Shown here piece by piece: positions 1 to 12,300 of a stretch of DNA of 64,000 nt. A program made the position numbers and the translations under genes. The notes under the pieces were generated by a model. That model made no database searches, was not told the DNA's origin, and worked only from the letters and a program-made list of their open reading frames with translations. This DNA is from Apostichopus japonicus (Eukaryota > Echinodermata > Holothuroidea > Aspidochirotida > Stichopodidae). The stretch spans positions 21,538,577 to 21,602,576 of the forward strand of contig NC_092582.1 in NCBI RefSeq assembly GCF_037975245.1, written 5' to 3'. Positions within the stretch are counted from its first letter, which is position 1; each line of letters begins with the position of its first letter.

Positions 1-1591
1 CAATATATGCAAACTCCATGCATAGATGTACAGTTCTTTGAAAAATCATTACACTGGCAAATTTACATGAATTTTTCAGACTTCGCAGTGGTTTTCATTG
101 ACTTGTGAATATCAATGCAAATATTTCTACTAAAAGCTTTTGCGTAAAAAGTAGAGAATGCCCAAAGTGTGCTAAATTTTCCACTTTGTACTTCGTTTTG
201 AACAAAATTATGTTTGCACCTTATTTTTGTTTGCCACAAAAGTTTCAGAAGCGGGAACCGTGGGGACCCTCCATGGATCCACTGCTGGCCATGACAATGG
301 GTGGTCACTTAGGGTTCAGGATAAATTACATTTTCATCACAGCTTCTAACAGAAAAGTATGACTACATTGATAGCTAGATGCAGGGCACATTTTGTGTCA
401 AACATGTAATGAAAAAACTCCACTTCATGTTTGGTTCCATCAAGCCCATTGTTGTCACTATTTGCTTGCTTTCACTTGTGACACTTGATAAGCCAAACTT
501 GAAAAGAAAGACTTAAGAATGCTTTCACTGTACCACAATGATTCTTTTTCATAAAGTTAAGAGGTATATACATGAATAAATTTATCATGTATGTCTGTGC
601 AATACGTACTCACATAATATATATAAACAATGAAACTTAATTTACTAAAGCAACTGTAACGTACTGGTTAGGGTGTGATATTTCAAATCCTGTCCAATAC
701 CAGATTTGCTAGATTCAGCCAAAATATCTGCCTGGAATTGCCAAAGGATTTACTAGATTTTGGGAATTCACATAATCCAACAGTTTCTTTAGGGTAAGAA
801 TGGAGGCACGTTGTACTACAGTATTTACAAAAAAGAGTTAATGAAAGTTCTGTTATTTGCTCATTTAGTACGACAAGTGCAATACATTTTCTTCCAAAAG
901 TACATTCGTTTCATTAGTAAAAGATATCTATACTTGGTATTGGTAATGTCATGTGTGTGTCATGTTTTGGCTTTTCAACAACAACTAATGCTCCATAGCT
1001 TGCAGGAACTTTATACTTGGTAAATAGATGACCCTTAGTGAATTTGTGGCTCTTTTTATTGCTAGAGGGCAAAGATCATTGGAGATCACCAATGACCATC
1101 ATATGAAAACAAGCTCAGACACTCAATAACAAACCTTTTGGTGCATAGTTTGGTGGTTGGTGACCTCTAATGAATACTAGCTAATTCTGATAGAGGTCAA
1201 AGGTCTTCTAAGCAGATGCTGCATGAACAATTCTTAGCTGCTAATGTGTTTTTGAAAAAATATTGAAGCATGCCTACTCTAAAGAATTAACAAAGGCAGG
1301 GATCAAAGACTACTAATATCATTCAGTACTGTTTGAACCAAGTATAGATGTACAACAAGATGCAGACAGAACTTGCTCAATGAATAAAGACAATTTTTTT
1401 ATCATTCAAAAACCTCAATAGTCTCTAATACTCCATTTTAAGTTAAACGCTTCCTGTTTGACTGAATACAGGAATTGGTTAACTTAAAAATCGAGTATTT
1501 TACCAATTAACTGTACCTGTTTAAAACAACTAATGCTTTGTGAGGTATCATGTATTAATTAATAAACAAGTTATCTAGAGAGTATATTTAC
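1..1591. other. Non-coding flank, no gene recognised
   Basis: No open frame here looks like a gene. About 1056-1215 is a decayed copy of the dispersed repeat that is tandem at 23060-23790. It shares the paired phrases 'aggtcaaaggtc' and 'gatcaccaatgacc'. Further exons of the minus-strand exon at 1592-1947 could lie here, but none stands out. Confidence 0.4.
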
Positions 1592-1947
1592 CAATGTACA
1601 ATATATTGATCGATCCAATATATCTTCGAGGCCACATGTCGATGACTCTGGTTCCACTTGAGGATTGACTTGAAGGAGAAAGAGATGTTCTGCTGTCCCC
1701 ATGCACGCCAGGTACTCCTTGGTACCATTAGCATACGTCCTCTCACATTCCTGTTCTATCAGGAAGTCTTGACTGTATAAAAGGCTCGGAAATACTATGA
1801 CAATTATAATGGCAAGCAGGGCAAATTTCATCTTTGGCATGGCAAGGCTTGGGATCCCTACTCTAGCACCTCCTGGCCAGTACCTCATATTATAAATTTC
1901 CATGACAGTTGGTTTCTTCAATTTACTTATATCATGACATTGTGGTT
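1592..1947 (-). CDS. Orphan exon of an uncharacterised secreted or membrane protein
   Basis: On the minus strand an open stretch of 118 codons is bounded by a good acceptor (pyrimidine-rich tract ending in taacag, next to 1947) and a plausible donor (gtaaat, starting at 1591). Inside is MPKMKFALLAIIIVIVFPS followed by LLYSQ, which looks like a cleavable signal peptide or a type II membrane anchor. It is followed by a segment with four cysteines and one N-glycosylation sequon (NGT). If translation starts at the internal Met, the 5' part of the exon would be UTR. I do not recognise the family. Other exons were not found on either side. The bounded open frame plus hydrophobic leader make chance less likely, but there is no homology support. 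Confidence 0.4.
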
Positions 1948-4900
1948 CTGTTAAAAGAAATATAAAAATAGACAAATAACTTTTACAGCTATTGTAATGA
2001 TTTGTTCAATATTACATTTTGTGGGCATACAACTATCTCTAACTGATTTCCCTCCGAAAGTCTTTGAACTCTATAAAGGATACATCGGATTCATTTTCTG
2101 ACAGTAATGGATCAACATCAGCACTTTAGACCTGGCACAGTTTGTTTATATCTTGATGATTAGCAAGTTGTTTGATTTCGTATCCCCAAAAAGCATCAGT
2201 TGTTAAATTTTAAAAAATCACTTGTTGTTCACTTCTTAATTAACAGTAACTATCAGAAATGTTGGTTCTATGAGGGCAGGTTTTCAATTTCTTGACTTCA
2301 TAATATTGTTAATGCTTGCTGAGGAATATCCTATTGAGGCAAATGCATCTATAAGGAAAACGTAGCACATGTATACTTACAATGCAAGATAATCCAAAAC
2401 AAAGGTATGTGATAAACTCACAGTCGGCTGATAATCACACACAAACAGCAGTTAAAATATTATCAAACAAGCAACGAATAAAAATGAAAACAGGTGCAGT
2501 TCTTTCAGATACTGTACATCCCAATTCATACAAACAGACAGGAGCTAATAATCAATAGCATTGTGCCACATGAGACTGCAATTAACATACGACTGAAACT
2601 TAATTTGCATACATACATGTTTAAATACAACTCTGAAATTAATGACACTTATAATAAAGATAAGCAGGATATATTTTTAATGGTGATCAGACCATCCCAG
2701 ATGACTTATTTTCTGGTTGTCTGATAGAAGACTAGTGGTTTTAGGCATATAACATTTCCATGTCAATTGCTCTGCAAACAGGCTGCACCCACCAAAATAG
2801 GAATAGAAACTTCCCCCAGCTGAAGCACATCCAGGTTAAAACTAGTGCTAACTACCCAACAACAAGCAAGAATTTATGAAGTTGCAAAAACAGATCAGAT
2901 TTGTCATAATTTTTTGTGATACAAGTCAACAAAATGCTGTGGAAACTGATAGAAACAACAGAAATGACATCAGTGTTTTTTAAGAAATCATTACAGCTGC
3001 TAACAATATTATTTCCATGCTTTGTGACAAATAAATTAGTTCTGCACATTCCCTTGTAGAATTTGGTTGCTACACAGCAAAAGTAACTTTAGAGTGATCA
3101 AATGATTTGCAAAGGGTTTTGTGTACAAATTAGCAGAGGTCTATGATAAAATATTTAAAGTCAGCAAGGACTGTCAGCCAATCAAATGATACCAAATATG
3201 TTCTGACAATTCACAAATCTCCATAATGAGCCATATTTTGCCCTGCACAACATATGAGTACTGATCAATGCACTATTATGGCTACAATTAATATCTTTGC
3301 TGAAATATGTTCATAACATGGCACTTGTCTACACAACTCATTACTTTCATAGCCCCATGCATGTAGGCCTAAGGATGATAATTTTCTAATGTGAAACTTA
3401 TGAAATCACTTGTTTCTCGGACTAAAGAGGAAGTTTGAAATTAAATAAGTTCTTTAAATAAGTTCTCGCCGAAAGTCCAGCCTTATGGAGAAAAACCAAA
3501 GTGGGACTTTTTCCGATCGCATGGCCGTGTAACAAACCAAAAAAGATAATGGGAGCAGTCTAGTCTAACCAGTGTTAATTCACTCTACTTGTATCGCAAA
3601 TAAGCTTGCACATAAATTCTCACCTGATACTGTCACTCTCTAACCATGTGGCAGCCTAACAACACACTCTGTCAATGGGATAATCAGCATAACCATTTAT
3701 TTACTCACTGAAATTGTGTCGCAGTTAGCTGGCACTAAAGTTATCCACAGTTTAGACTACTGTAATGCAGAGATTGACGTTACGGTCAATGGTCTTTGTA
3801 GTTAGCATAAATGTGTGGAATAGCTTAATTATTGTTTTGCTTGACTTTTGGTATGGCAATATGGATTTTCCAAAGTTCTTGGGGCACACATTTTTAATGC
3901 AATGGCTGATTCACTTTTTCAATCATACTTGCGTACCACTCGTTGAACAAGGCTAATAATGTACAGGCCCAGGTAAAGGCTATATTAATGTGCTGTTTTT
4001 TTATCGAACTTTCAAGTAGCCAATGTCACGATAGTTGATAAATGACCAAGAAATTTTATTTGTGAGTTTGATAACTCGGAAAATTTGCAAGAATTATATA
4101 AAATATTGAATCTGTGCTCATTACTGAGGCTGGCTATCAGCTGGTGTATATTCAGCCGTGGGACCAATATGCAAATGCATAATGAGCAAGTAGTGCAAGA
4201 TTTCCGTCGGCCTGGTCATGGGGGTTAGATTTGCGAGGCATCCCTAAGTATATTGCCTATTTTCTGTAAGTTGCTCCACTAAACGGGAATATTTGTTTAT
4301 GATCACACTATTATGTGCTTGGCATGACTTGTAGGTTAAATGGTTAGTTTAAGAAAATTCAACTCAAGTATCTTTGCGGTTGCAGGGGAATACTGCTCAA
4401 AGAACTAAGAGACTCTAAGAAATGTTTCGTTACTCAACGTGTATTTAAGTAACAATAAGCGAGGGTGTATTGTTAAGGGGTATTTGTTGAACCCTTGTAT
4501 GGGGGTTTGACAATGGTGATTTCCAACCCCCCTTTCAGTTCATGAAGGAAAAGGTCCTATTTTTAGGTGGACGAACGCTGTGGATATTTCTTGTAAAGTT
4601 TTCACAGTGCAAGCTAATAGCGAGAGAGGGTTAGTGTTAATCCATTACAATATTATCCTTTATTTGCACATACATTGTAACGTTTTTGTTAAGTGGTCTA
4701 TAAGAATCGATTGAGAAGGTTCAAGTTTTGTTACGCTATTCTTAGTATCGTTTAGCCTGTGTTCTAGCAAACAAGTCCTAACATAATTGTGCTTCCATTA
4801 GTTAAGTGCATACTTGCATAAGTGCTTAACTGTGTAAGTGTGAAGGTGATTTACTTTATCATATGAATTTATTTTTGTTTACTTAATATACTTTACATGT

Positions 4901-6372
4901 GATCTCTGTAAAAGTCAGTCATTGCATGCCATAATCTGTGATTATTTACATCTGTACCAAGCAAGAATCAGTGATTGAGTCCATTAATAAATTAGAGATA
5001 CAGGTACCCTTAATTTTCCTCTTCTTCATTTCTTTTCTCAATATGTGTAGAAGATTAATTATTACAGTAAGTTCAAACTGACCAGATCTTTAGAGGAACT
5101 GTTATAGGATTATAGGATTAATTATAAGAGCTATAGGATTAAGTGGTCTAGCGTTATCAGGCCTTTGGCTAATGAAGCCTGTTATATATACTAGGTATGA
5201 AGTATCATGATGAGTAGGTATCCTAACCCTAGCCTATGGAGTAATACCACTTCTACTAAGTACACTAGGCAGTGTTAGTAATAATACTACTTTACTAAAT
5301 AATGGGGTCTCTGCCAAGTACCAGTTACAACTAATGCTTATCAATCATATCGTATTCATACTTCTCCCACGGGCGAACTTGCCATATTTTGAACTTTCAT
5401 GAAAACTGAAACACATGGGATGCTACCGATGTACCCTCTCTGAACTATCCGTGTATTCGGTGGTGAAAAACTGAAATCACTGTGCCCAAAGTCTCGCCGA
5501 TCTGCTACAGTTAACCAACTAGCATTTCATAGCGTCCTTTGCTACGCAACAAGACGCTTACTAAGTTACTGTACCTGTTTGACCTGTCAGTGTCAGGCTA
5601 CCATCAAAACTGTGATGAGACGTTTGTTACAAATTCAGCTATTTCTGCATCATTTCACTTTGTCCAACAGGAAATCGGTTTGCAATGTGGAAACCCAATA
5701 CCAATGATGGCATATATTTTTCCAATTGTGAAGAACCTGGTAAAGAATCGAATTTTATGATGCACGAAACGTAACGATGTTCTTGTTACTGTGATCCTGT
5801 ATTCAGTACAGTGACGGGCTGTAAAAAAATTCAAACTCAATTATGCTACGGTAGCTTTAGAGTGCCACTATGATTTGAATATATCTAACACTTATATGCG
5901 AACATGTTGATATATGACAGTTTGCACAAGACTGTATATGTAATAACTCGTCATTTTGAACATTTTCATAAAATTATCATATTATACATTTGAAGTAAGT
6001 GTCAACATCTTAACACGTTGAACCAGACAGCAAAACTGCAGTGTGGTTTCGATGATGCTACATGAATAATCTTATATGAATGTGACACACTAGACATACT
6101 ATGTTTTACCAAAATGTCAGATAATCGTGTATTGTGGATTTGTTTTCTGCAGATCAACTCTAAAGGGGTCTTGTGTCATTAACTTATAAAGTTTAATATC
6201 GCGAAACTCGAAATAAAGCGGTTAGCCTAAAACTTGTTCAAGTTTGTTATTATTAGGCTATAGTAATGTAATGCTCTTATATATAGACTTCAGATGGGAA
6301 TGTCTCATGTTAGTAGTCTACCTGGATCGCTATTGTACTATGCTCTACTGTGTATGGATTGCCTGCGCATAT
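1948..6372. other. Gene-free stretch
   Basis: Only short, compositionally random open frames are seen, with no splice-bounded coding signal. The upstream exons or promoter of the minus-strand exon at 1592-1947 would be expected here, but nothing convincing was found. Confidence 0.35.
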
Positions 6373-6657
6373 CCAAACCGTCGTGATATCGATGTTTTGA
6401 TAAACATTTTATTTTATTTTAATTGGTTGAGAAATTAATATATGAACACAACTTATTTATGAATGCCTTTTAAAACACATTACGTACTTGGTAAGTTCAA
6501 ACAGTTCCCCGTAATAAATTGTTATTTTAGACCTTAAATGATACTTTCGCTTTAAATTTATACATGCTCGGTGAAGTTTGTGAACAATCTCCGCACATGA
6601 AAACTTCCCGTGTATAATACACGTGCAGATAGAGAAACATTTTACAAACTTAATTCG
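6373..6657 (+). repeat. Dispersed repeat, sibling of 15655-15932
   Basis: About 285 bases align in the same orientation, at roughly 80% identity by eye, with 15655-15932 inside a PMPCA intron. Shared landmarks are 'ttaattggttgagaaa', 'tatttatgaatgcctt', 'cacattacgtact' and 'aagtttgtgaacaatct'. Its sibling is internal to a hAT-like element (14801-16145), so this is probably a fragment of the same family that has lost its ends. Confidence 0.6.
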
Positions 6658-7009
6658 CAAACGAGGCGACAGTTAATATTCGTAAACAGCGCCTGGTCAT
6701 TTCCCCCAACGTAACTACATCCCAAACCTGAATTTTGTATTTGGCACTGAATCTCGACAATTGAGAAATACGACAGAAAACTTCAACAACCGAAGCAAAT
6801 ATCTACCTTAAGCCTAATCCCTATGACTCACGTCGGTATCGTTCCCTCCAATAGCAACGTCCTATGTACAGTAGTGAGCGACACAATAGCTATAGGCAAT
6901 TTGTTCATGACTTCTGAATTAGGATTCTACGGATGCCCATAAGCTAATTACGGTAAATACGGTAGATTATGCATGAGACAAGGTTTCCACAATTTGGCGT
7001 CTGGTGACT

Positions 7010-7370
7010 CCATTTGACCGTTTACCTCCATGAAAAATTATTTGTTTCTTTGTAATGAACGTGTCATGACTACATACTAAATATAAGATAGGTCCAAGCA
7101 TCCCTTCTTGAGATATCGTGTTTACAAGATTGTCACATTTTGACCCCTGGTGACCCCAAATGAACTTTGACCTCTATTAAAAACAATAGCCTTCTTTCTT
7201 TAATATGGTACTCCTTCACACTAAATATGAGATTGAAAAGCAAATAAGGTTCTGTTTCTCAATGTTGTACACCTACTCACCAAATATGAGGTTGGTCCAC
7301 GCCTCCTTTCTTGAGATATCGTGTTCAAGCAATTGCAAGGTGTCACACACACATACGCACACACACACCC
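7010..7370 (-). repeat. Dispersed GGTCA-rich repeat, reverse orientation
   Basis: This is the reverse complement of the family that is tandem at 23060-23790. It carries 'tgagatatcgtgttt', 'tgacccctggtgacccc', 'aactttgacctct' and 'ccaagcatcccttcttgag'. Roughly two to three degenerate units are present, followed by a short (CA)n run at 7345-7370. Confidence 0.55.
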
Positions 7371-7586
7371 ATCCATGACTATATACATAGGTTACGAAAA
7401 CAGCGAAACCAAAAATTGTTGAATTGACGAAATGCAATTAATTGTCATTTAAAAAAAAATATCCAGAAAGATATATAAACTTTGAGGTAGTCAGCAAGTT
7501 AATATTCCGTCGGACGGGATAACACAAGTAAGCATTTTATCGTTTTCTGTTTGTTTTTGTACAAGACATTTTCTGAAAAATATCAG

Positions 7587-8282
7587 ATGTTGGGGAAAGA
7601 TATTCTTATCTTGATGGACATTTTGTGTCACATTGGTAAGTGGAATGCATATCTAGCATCAATGATATTACATCTTCGTTATCATATTTGCTAACATGCA
7701 GCAAAGCTGTAGTTTACGTTGCCTCTAAGGTACCATCAACTGTGTTTAAGCAGGGAGGTGTTAAAGATGACGAAACATTAACGCTCTCTCCAGATAAAAC
7801 ACCTCTTATTCTTGAAGGTGTGTTAATCCTTTCCATGTACAAGCCGTGTGATTGACATGCCTATTTATTGCCCTATGACTAAGTATGATTACCCTTCTCA
7901 TGGGAGTTTGAAGCCTTAACAAAGTCATTAGACAATAACATGATTCGGTATAAATAATTCTATGAAGTGATGTACTAGCTCAGCCGACAACAATAATAAC
8001 TACCGTCGTACATGGCATTTAGATTAAAATGACCGTTAATTTACATTATTATATCCCACGGCGTTTTACAAGTTTTTGAGTTGATCATTAACAACTACTA
8101 TGAATAACTTTCTATCCATTTTTGAAGGAGGCTTCCTGCAATATCCCGGGAGCAGTGACAAACAGTTTTGGAAAGAAAATGTTTTTAACTGTCCATCTAC
8201 GATGGCAATGGCTGCGGCACCTCACATCTTCAAAACGTATCAAAACGTTTACTTGTCCTACAAAATACTTGGTATGCTCTAA
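7587..8282 (+). CDS. Weak candidate: three-exon secreted protein gene
   Basis: An ATG at 7587 opens a short hydrophobic peptide (MLGKDILILMDILCHI) that ends at a strong donor (gtaagt, 7636). A second block to 7817 reads AVVYVASKVPSTVFKQGGV and ends at donor gtgtgt. It stays in frame only if the acceptor is the aag before 7707 rather than the stronger cag before 7702. A third block from 8128 continues in phase to a stop at 8280-8282. A TATA-like 'gatatataaa' lies near 7470. No family is recognised. The phase agreement is suggestive, but the exons are short and the preferred acceptor breaks the frame, so this could be a pseudogene or chance. Confidence 0.2.
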
Positions 8283-9309
8283 GGGCTCAAAATATCAATT
8301 AGCATAGCAGACGCTAAGAGAGTCCATAATTCCCTATATACCGATGATATTGCTATTGTATCAATGGGTTGAAACAATATCAAGATTAAACCGACGGCAA
8401 CCACGTAGCTTCAAAGGCTCAACAATTCGTTGTTTCTCCATCTGTAACACATCCCTGGTTTGAGGGAGTTTAAAAATAACATATGAACAAATTTTATATG
8501 ATTACTGGCGTAACCTGGTCCACTCATATTTCATAACAGTTTCCTTATCTTTAAAAGTAAAAATGAAAATTACGTTTATTGTTTCTCTTTGATTTCAAAG
8601 GAACGTCAAAGGCGTCTAAGGAACGGAAATGATTGCGTCATGAAATATGCACTGCATCACCATTATCGTTGCCATTATGAGCTAGATGGTTTCATGGTAG
8701 TTGTTAATCTTTCTTTACCGAACTTATTTTTAAAGTTATTTTTTGGTAATTCTTTCACTTTCTACTTTCACAGCGCTTCGATGATATCAAGCATTAGAAT
8801 TGATGATTATCATTGAATATGGCCGTCATATTTGACGATATGTGGAATTAATAATATCAATAATTCGAATTGATGATATTGCGTAATGAATAAGTCATCA
8901 TTTACAGATATCAACAAATTTCCTTCAGCAAATGAAAGATATCTTAAGTTAATTCAGCTATAAAGATATAAAGTTAATGTCCTATTTATAAATGTTGTAA
9001 TTTACTGGAATAAAGAAATTAATTAAAGATAGCACTAAAAATTTGTTCTGAAATCAAACGGCTTGCCATAAGGCCTGTTGCACATGGTGTTGCAGAGACT
9101 AGATATAATATAATACAAGCCGATGTCGAAAGTGAAACACAACATTAACGAGCAAAGCCATACGTCTATACTCTAGGTTGGTATAGGCTAAAATCGGCCT
9201 AGCCTGTCACTGCAGCCTAGCCGAAGAGTGAAAAAGCAAGGAAGGTTGCCAAAAAACAAGCAAGATAATTTATTGCTGCTACTTGCAAAATTGATAACCA
9301 GCAATTCCA
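8283..9309. other. Upstream region of PMPCA, no distinct promoter motif
   Basis: This AT-rich sequence lies immediately 5' of the PMPCA start codon and must hold its promoter and 5' UTR if there is no upstream non-coding exon. I see no TATA box at a useful distance and no CpG cluster. Imperfect 'gatgatatc' repeats lie around 8770-8920. Confidence 0.35.
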
Positions 9310-9365
9310 ATGGCTGGAAGATTCAATTCTTTATTCGGCAAAAAGTTTTGCAAAGTATACCACAG
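9310..9365 (+). CDS. PMPCA: PMPCA coding exon 1 (presequence)
   Basis: Starts at ATG and encodes [18 protein letters not shown] plus two bases of an Arg codon before donor gtagga. Its basic, hydrophobic-alternating composition fits an amphipathic mitochondrial targeting helix. Confidence 0.85.
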
Positions 9366-12300
9366 GTAGGAATAGACTAACGTTAGGCATATCGATTGCA
9401 CCTTGCATGATAGGCCTAGGCCTATGCCAATTAAACCATGGCCGTAGGATGTAACACTTCAAAACAAACGTGATGAGTTCGCAGTCAGGCTGTACTAGAT
9501 AATTTTCAAGTTTGATTATTAATTTGCCAAATAGAACACAATGTTCATTACATTAGCAATGTGAGTAATTTGACATACACTTCAGACTTTGGAAAAATTT
9601 GCCTTGTTGCGTCACTATAGTGTTAGTGCACTGTTACTGAGTGGTACTTAGGGCCTAGTGTAACTGTAAGATTAATTTCTCTAATTTTTAAATATCTGTC
9701 TGTTCTAACTTAACGTTAGGCACAGGTTAACTTGCTCGGTTTCATGAAACTAAAACCGTTTTTTATATCCCCAAAATCAGGTTTTTTCACCCTCCCGAAT
9801 TGCATTGAAAACATTGTAAATCCCAGAGGTGTCGCGATTGCTAAGATATTAGAAAGATACACATCTAGGCCCTAAGCACATCTGTACCTATAACTTTAAA
9901 GAGTGGAATGTATTGCAATTCACTTGTGTGACCCCAATAAGATAGATATGCCTAGCTTACTAATTATGCTAATATTAGGCTAGTTGAACTATCCCTTGTT
10001 TTAATGTAAATAAGCCTATAACAAGTAGCCTACAAGTACAATAGCACAGGTCTAACGTAGTAATCTGACAAATGTTTTGGGGATAGCTAGCCCAGGCCAC
10101 AAAGATTTAAAAACATGCAAAGAAGATAATCCTTTGTGCAATGCACCACACATATTACAAAATTGAAACTGGTCAACATGGCTAATTTTCTGATCGACAT
10201 GTGTATATCTGATATGCAATATACTCTTAAGTATAACTTAAAGTATTTAAATGCATAAATTGACTACTTCCATTCAAAAGCCTTCATTTTACTTTTTTGA
10301 CAGGTCAATTAATCGTTCATTCTCATCTGCTGATGGTGGTGGATTTCACAATGTTCCTCTCTCACAAGCACTACCTGGATCCCCCAAGGTGGTATATGCC
10401 TCGGTAGATCCCAGGAGTCATGATGCTCAGGTCACAACACTGTCTAATGGACTCAAAGTTGCATCCATCAACAAATTTGGGGAATTTTGCACAATTGGAG
10501 GTAGAACTATTTCCAACCGAGTATTATATGCATAGGAAGTGTGGTCCAAGACCCAGACCATTGATGTTTGTTAATGTGGGATTTGGCTTTGACTTGAAAA
10601 CCATGTTCCATCTTATGCACCAAGGGGTACTGTTACTATTGTACCACACAGATCATCATTTAGTGGTCTGATAGTCGGATCTGATTGTGGACATGTATAT
10701 TACACACACTGCAACATCATGACCGTAAAAACCTGAATTATCCATATGCATGGTGGCTGGAGGTTTTTAGGATATGAATGAAACTACCTGGATATTTGCA
10801 GTTAGCTATACTTAAGTGCTGTTTTATCTATTGTTTTTTAATTTAATGGACCATACACAGTGTGTATCATAATGTGAAAAACAATATAGGCAATTCCTTT
10901 TAAGTAGTGCTGCCCTTGGTGCTTGGGTAATTTTAATATTTACCTGTAATCAAACTTAAATTTAACATTTGAATATAATCAATCCTTAGGGCGGAGTGTA
11001 TAGCCTAGTGGTTAACGCCGGCGTCTCCCAGTCATGAGATCCCCGGTTCGATTCCCCGCCGACAGCAATGTGTGTCGTCTGGCAAGGGTGTTGTTCAATA
11101 ACAACTTCCTGACATGGACGTTAAATGGATGTGTGCCGAGAGATTGGCTTCGGTCAGCTTGCGAGTCTACAAGCCTCCATGGCTTCTTTCGCGAGTTCCT
11201 GCTTGCGGGAAGATCACATATACATACATACATACAAATAATGAATGGTTGAGTATTAAATTTATACAAATCCAAATATAAAGACATGGGTAATCTAAAT
11301 TTCACTGTAATTGTACCAGAGTTAATTGCCTAATTTGATCCCTTGCTCATGTTCACACGTTCAATGGTGTAGTAGTACTTATCTGCTTTGATCACAGAAA
11401 TGTAACAGTAGCCTGTGATTCTGTAATGACCGGCCCCAGATAATATGATGAGATATGCTTAGCTATGACATGTTACAAAGAATCAAGTCACCATCACATC
11501 TTGGTGAGGTGGAGTCCCTTCATGTTTCAATTCCCTTTATTTCTATAGCAAGGTGCTTCTGAGATCTAGTTTACAAAATAAAATAAAATTTCATATGACT
11601 TCGATCATTGTCAAATTTATCTTGATCGTTTTCGTTCTTGTCTTTCAGTTTTGGTTAACTCTGGACCACGATATGAAGCCAGATACACAAAAGGTATTTC
11701 CCACTTCCTAGAAAAGCTTGCATTTGGGGTGAGTTACATTTATATATGCTTTTGAGTTTCATTTGTATGGCAGATGGCCTATTACCTTTGCCCAGCTGTT
11801 TTTATGTCTCATTTCTTTGCTTAATACCGCATGTCCCTGCTTTGACATATATATGTAAACACTACCCTGTGCAGCACATACTATAGCAGCAAGTTTATAT
11901 CCACATTACTGTTTCATCATGAACAACAAGCTTCAGAAAGCAAATGGCAGTTTCCTTAACTATTGCAATGTTCAATATCAGTGTTTAATAGTACAAACTT
12001 CAACAAACCTTCACAATATATTTAATAAAGATTTGCAACAGATTAACTTCCCATTTTCGTTTTAGTTTTGCCAGTAAACTTTGGCAGTCAAGAGTCTGAG
12101 TTTGGGATCACCATTTTATACAATGCTGCTCTGTTTACCATATTTAAATGCACTTAGATTCAGACAAGCAGAGACATGCTAATCCTATAATAGTTAATCC
12201 AATTGTTCCTACAGTCTTTACAGAATGTAGTCTCATGGACTACTGAATTATTGTTACATGATGAATTGAATGGGTATATATTTTGGCACCTTCCATTGCT

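Noticed and set aside
10251..10303. ATG at 10251 as the PMPCA start
   Set aside because: The ATG is in intron sequence just before a strong acceptor at 10303. The exon at 9310-9365 gives a better presequence and splices in phase.
11000..11060. Possible tRNA gene (box A and box B present)
   Set aside because: No complete acceptor stem or anticodon arm. The sequence continues into a body shared with two other copies, so it is a SINE head. The same applies at 38255-38325, 56070-56130 and 29770-29830.
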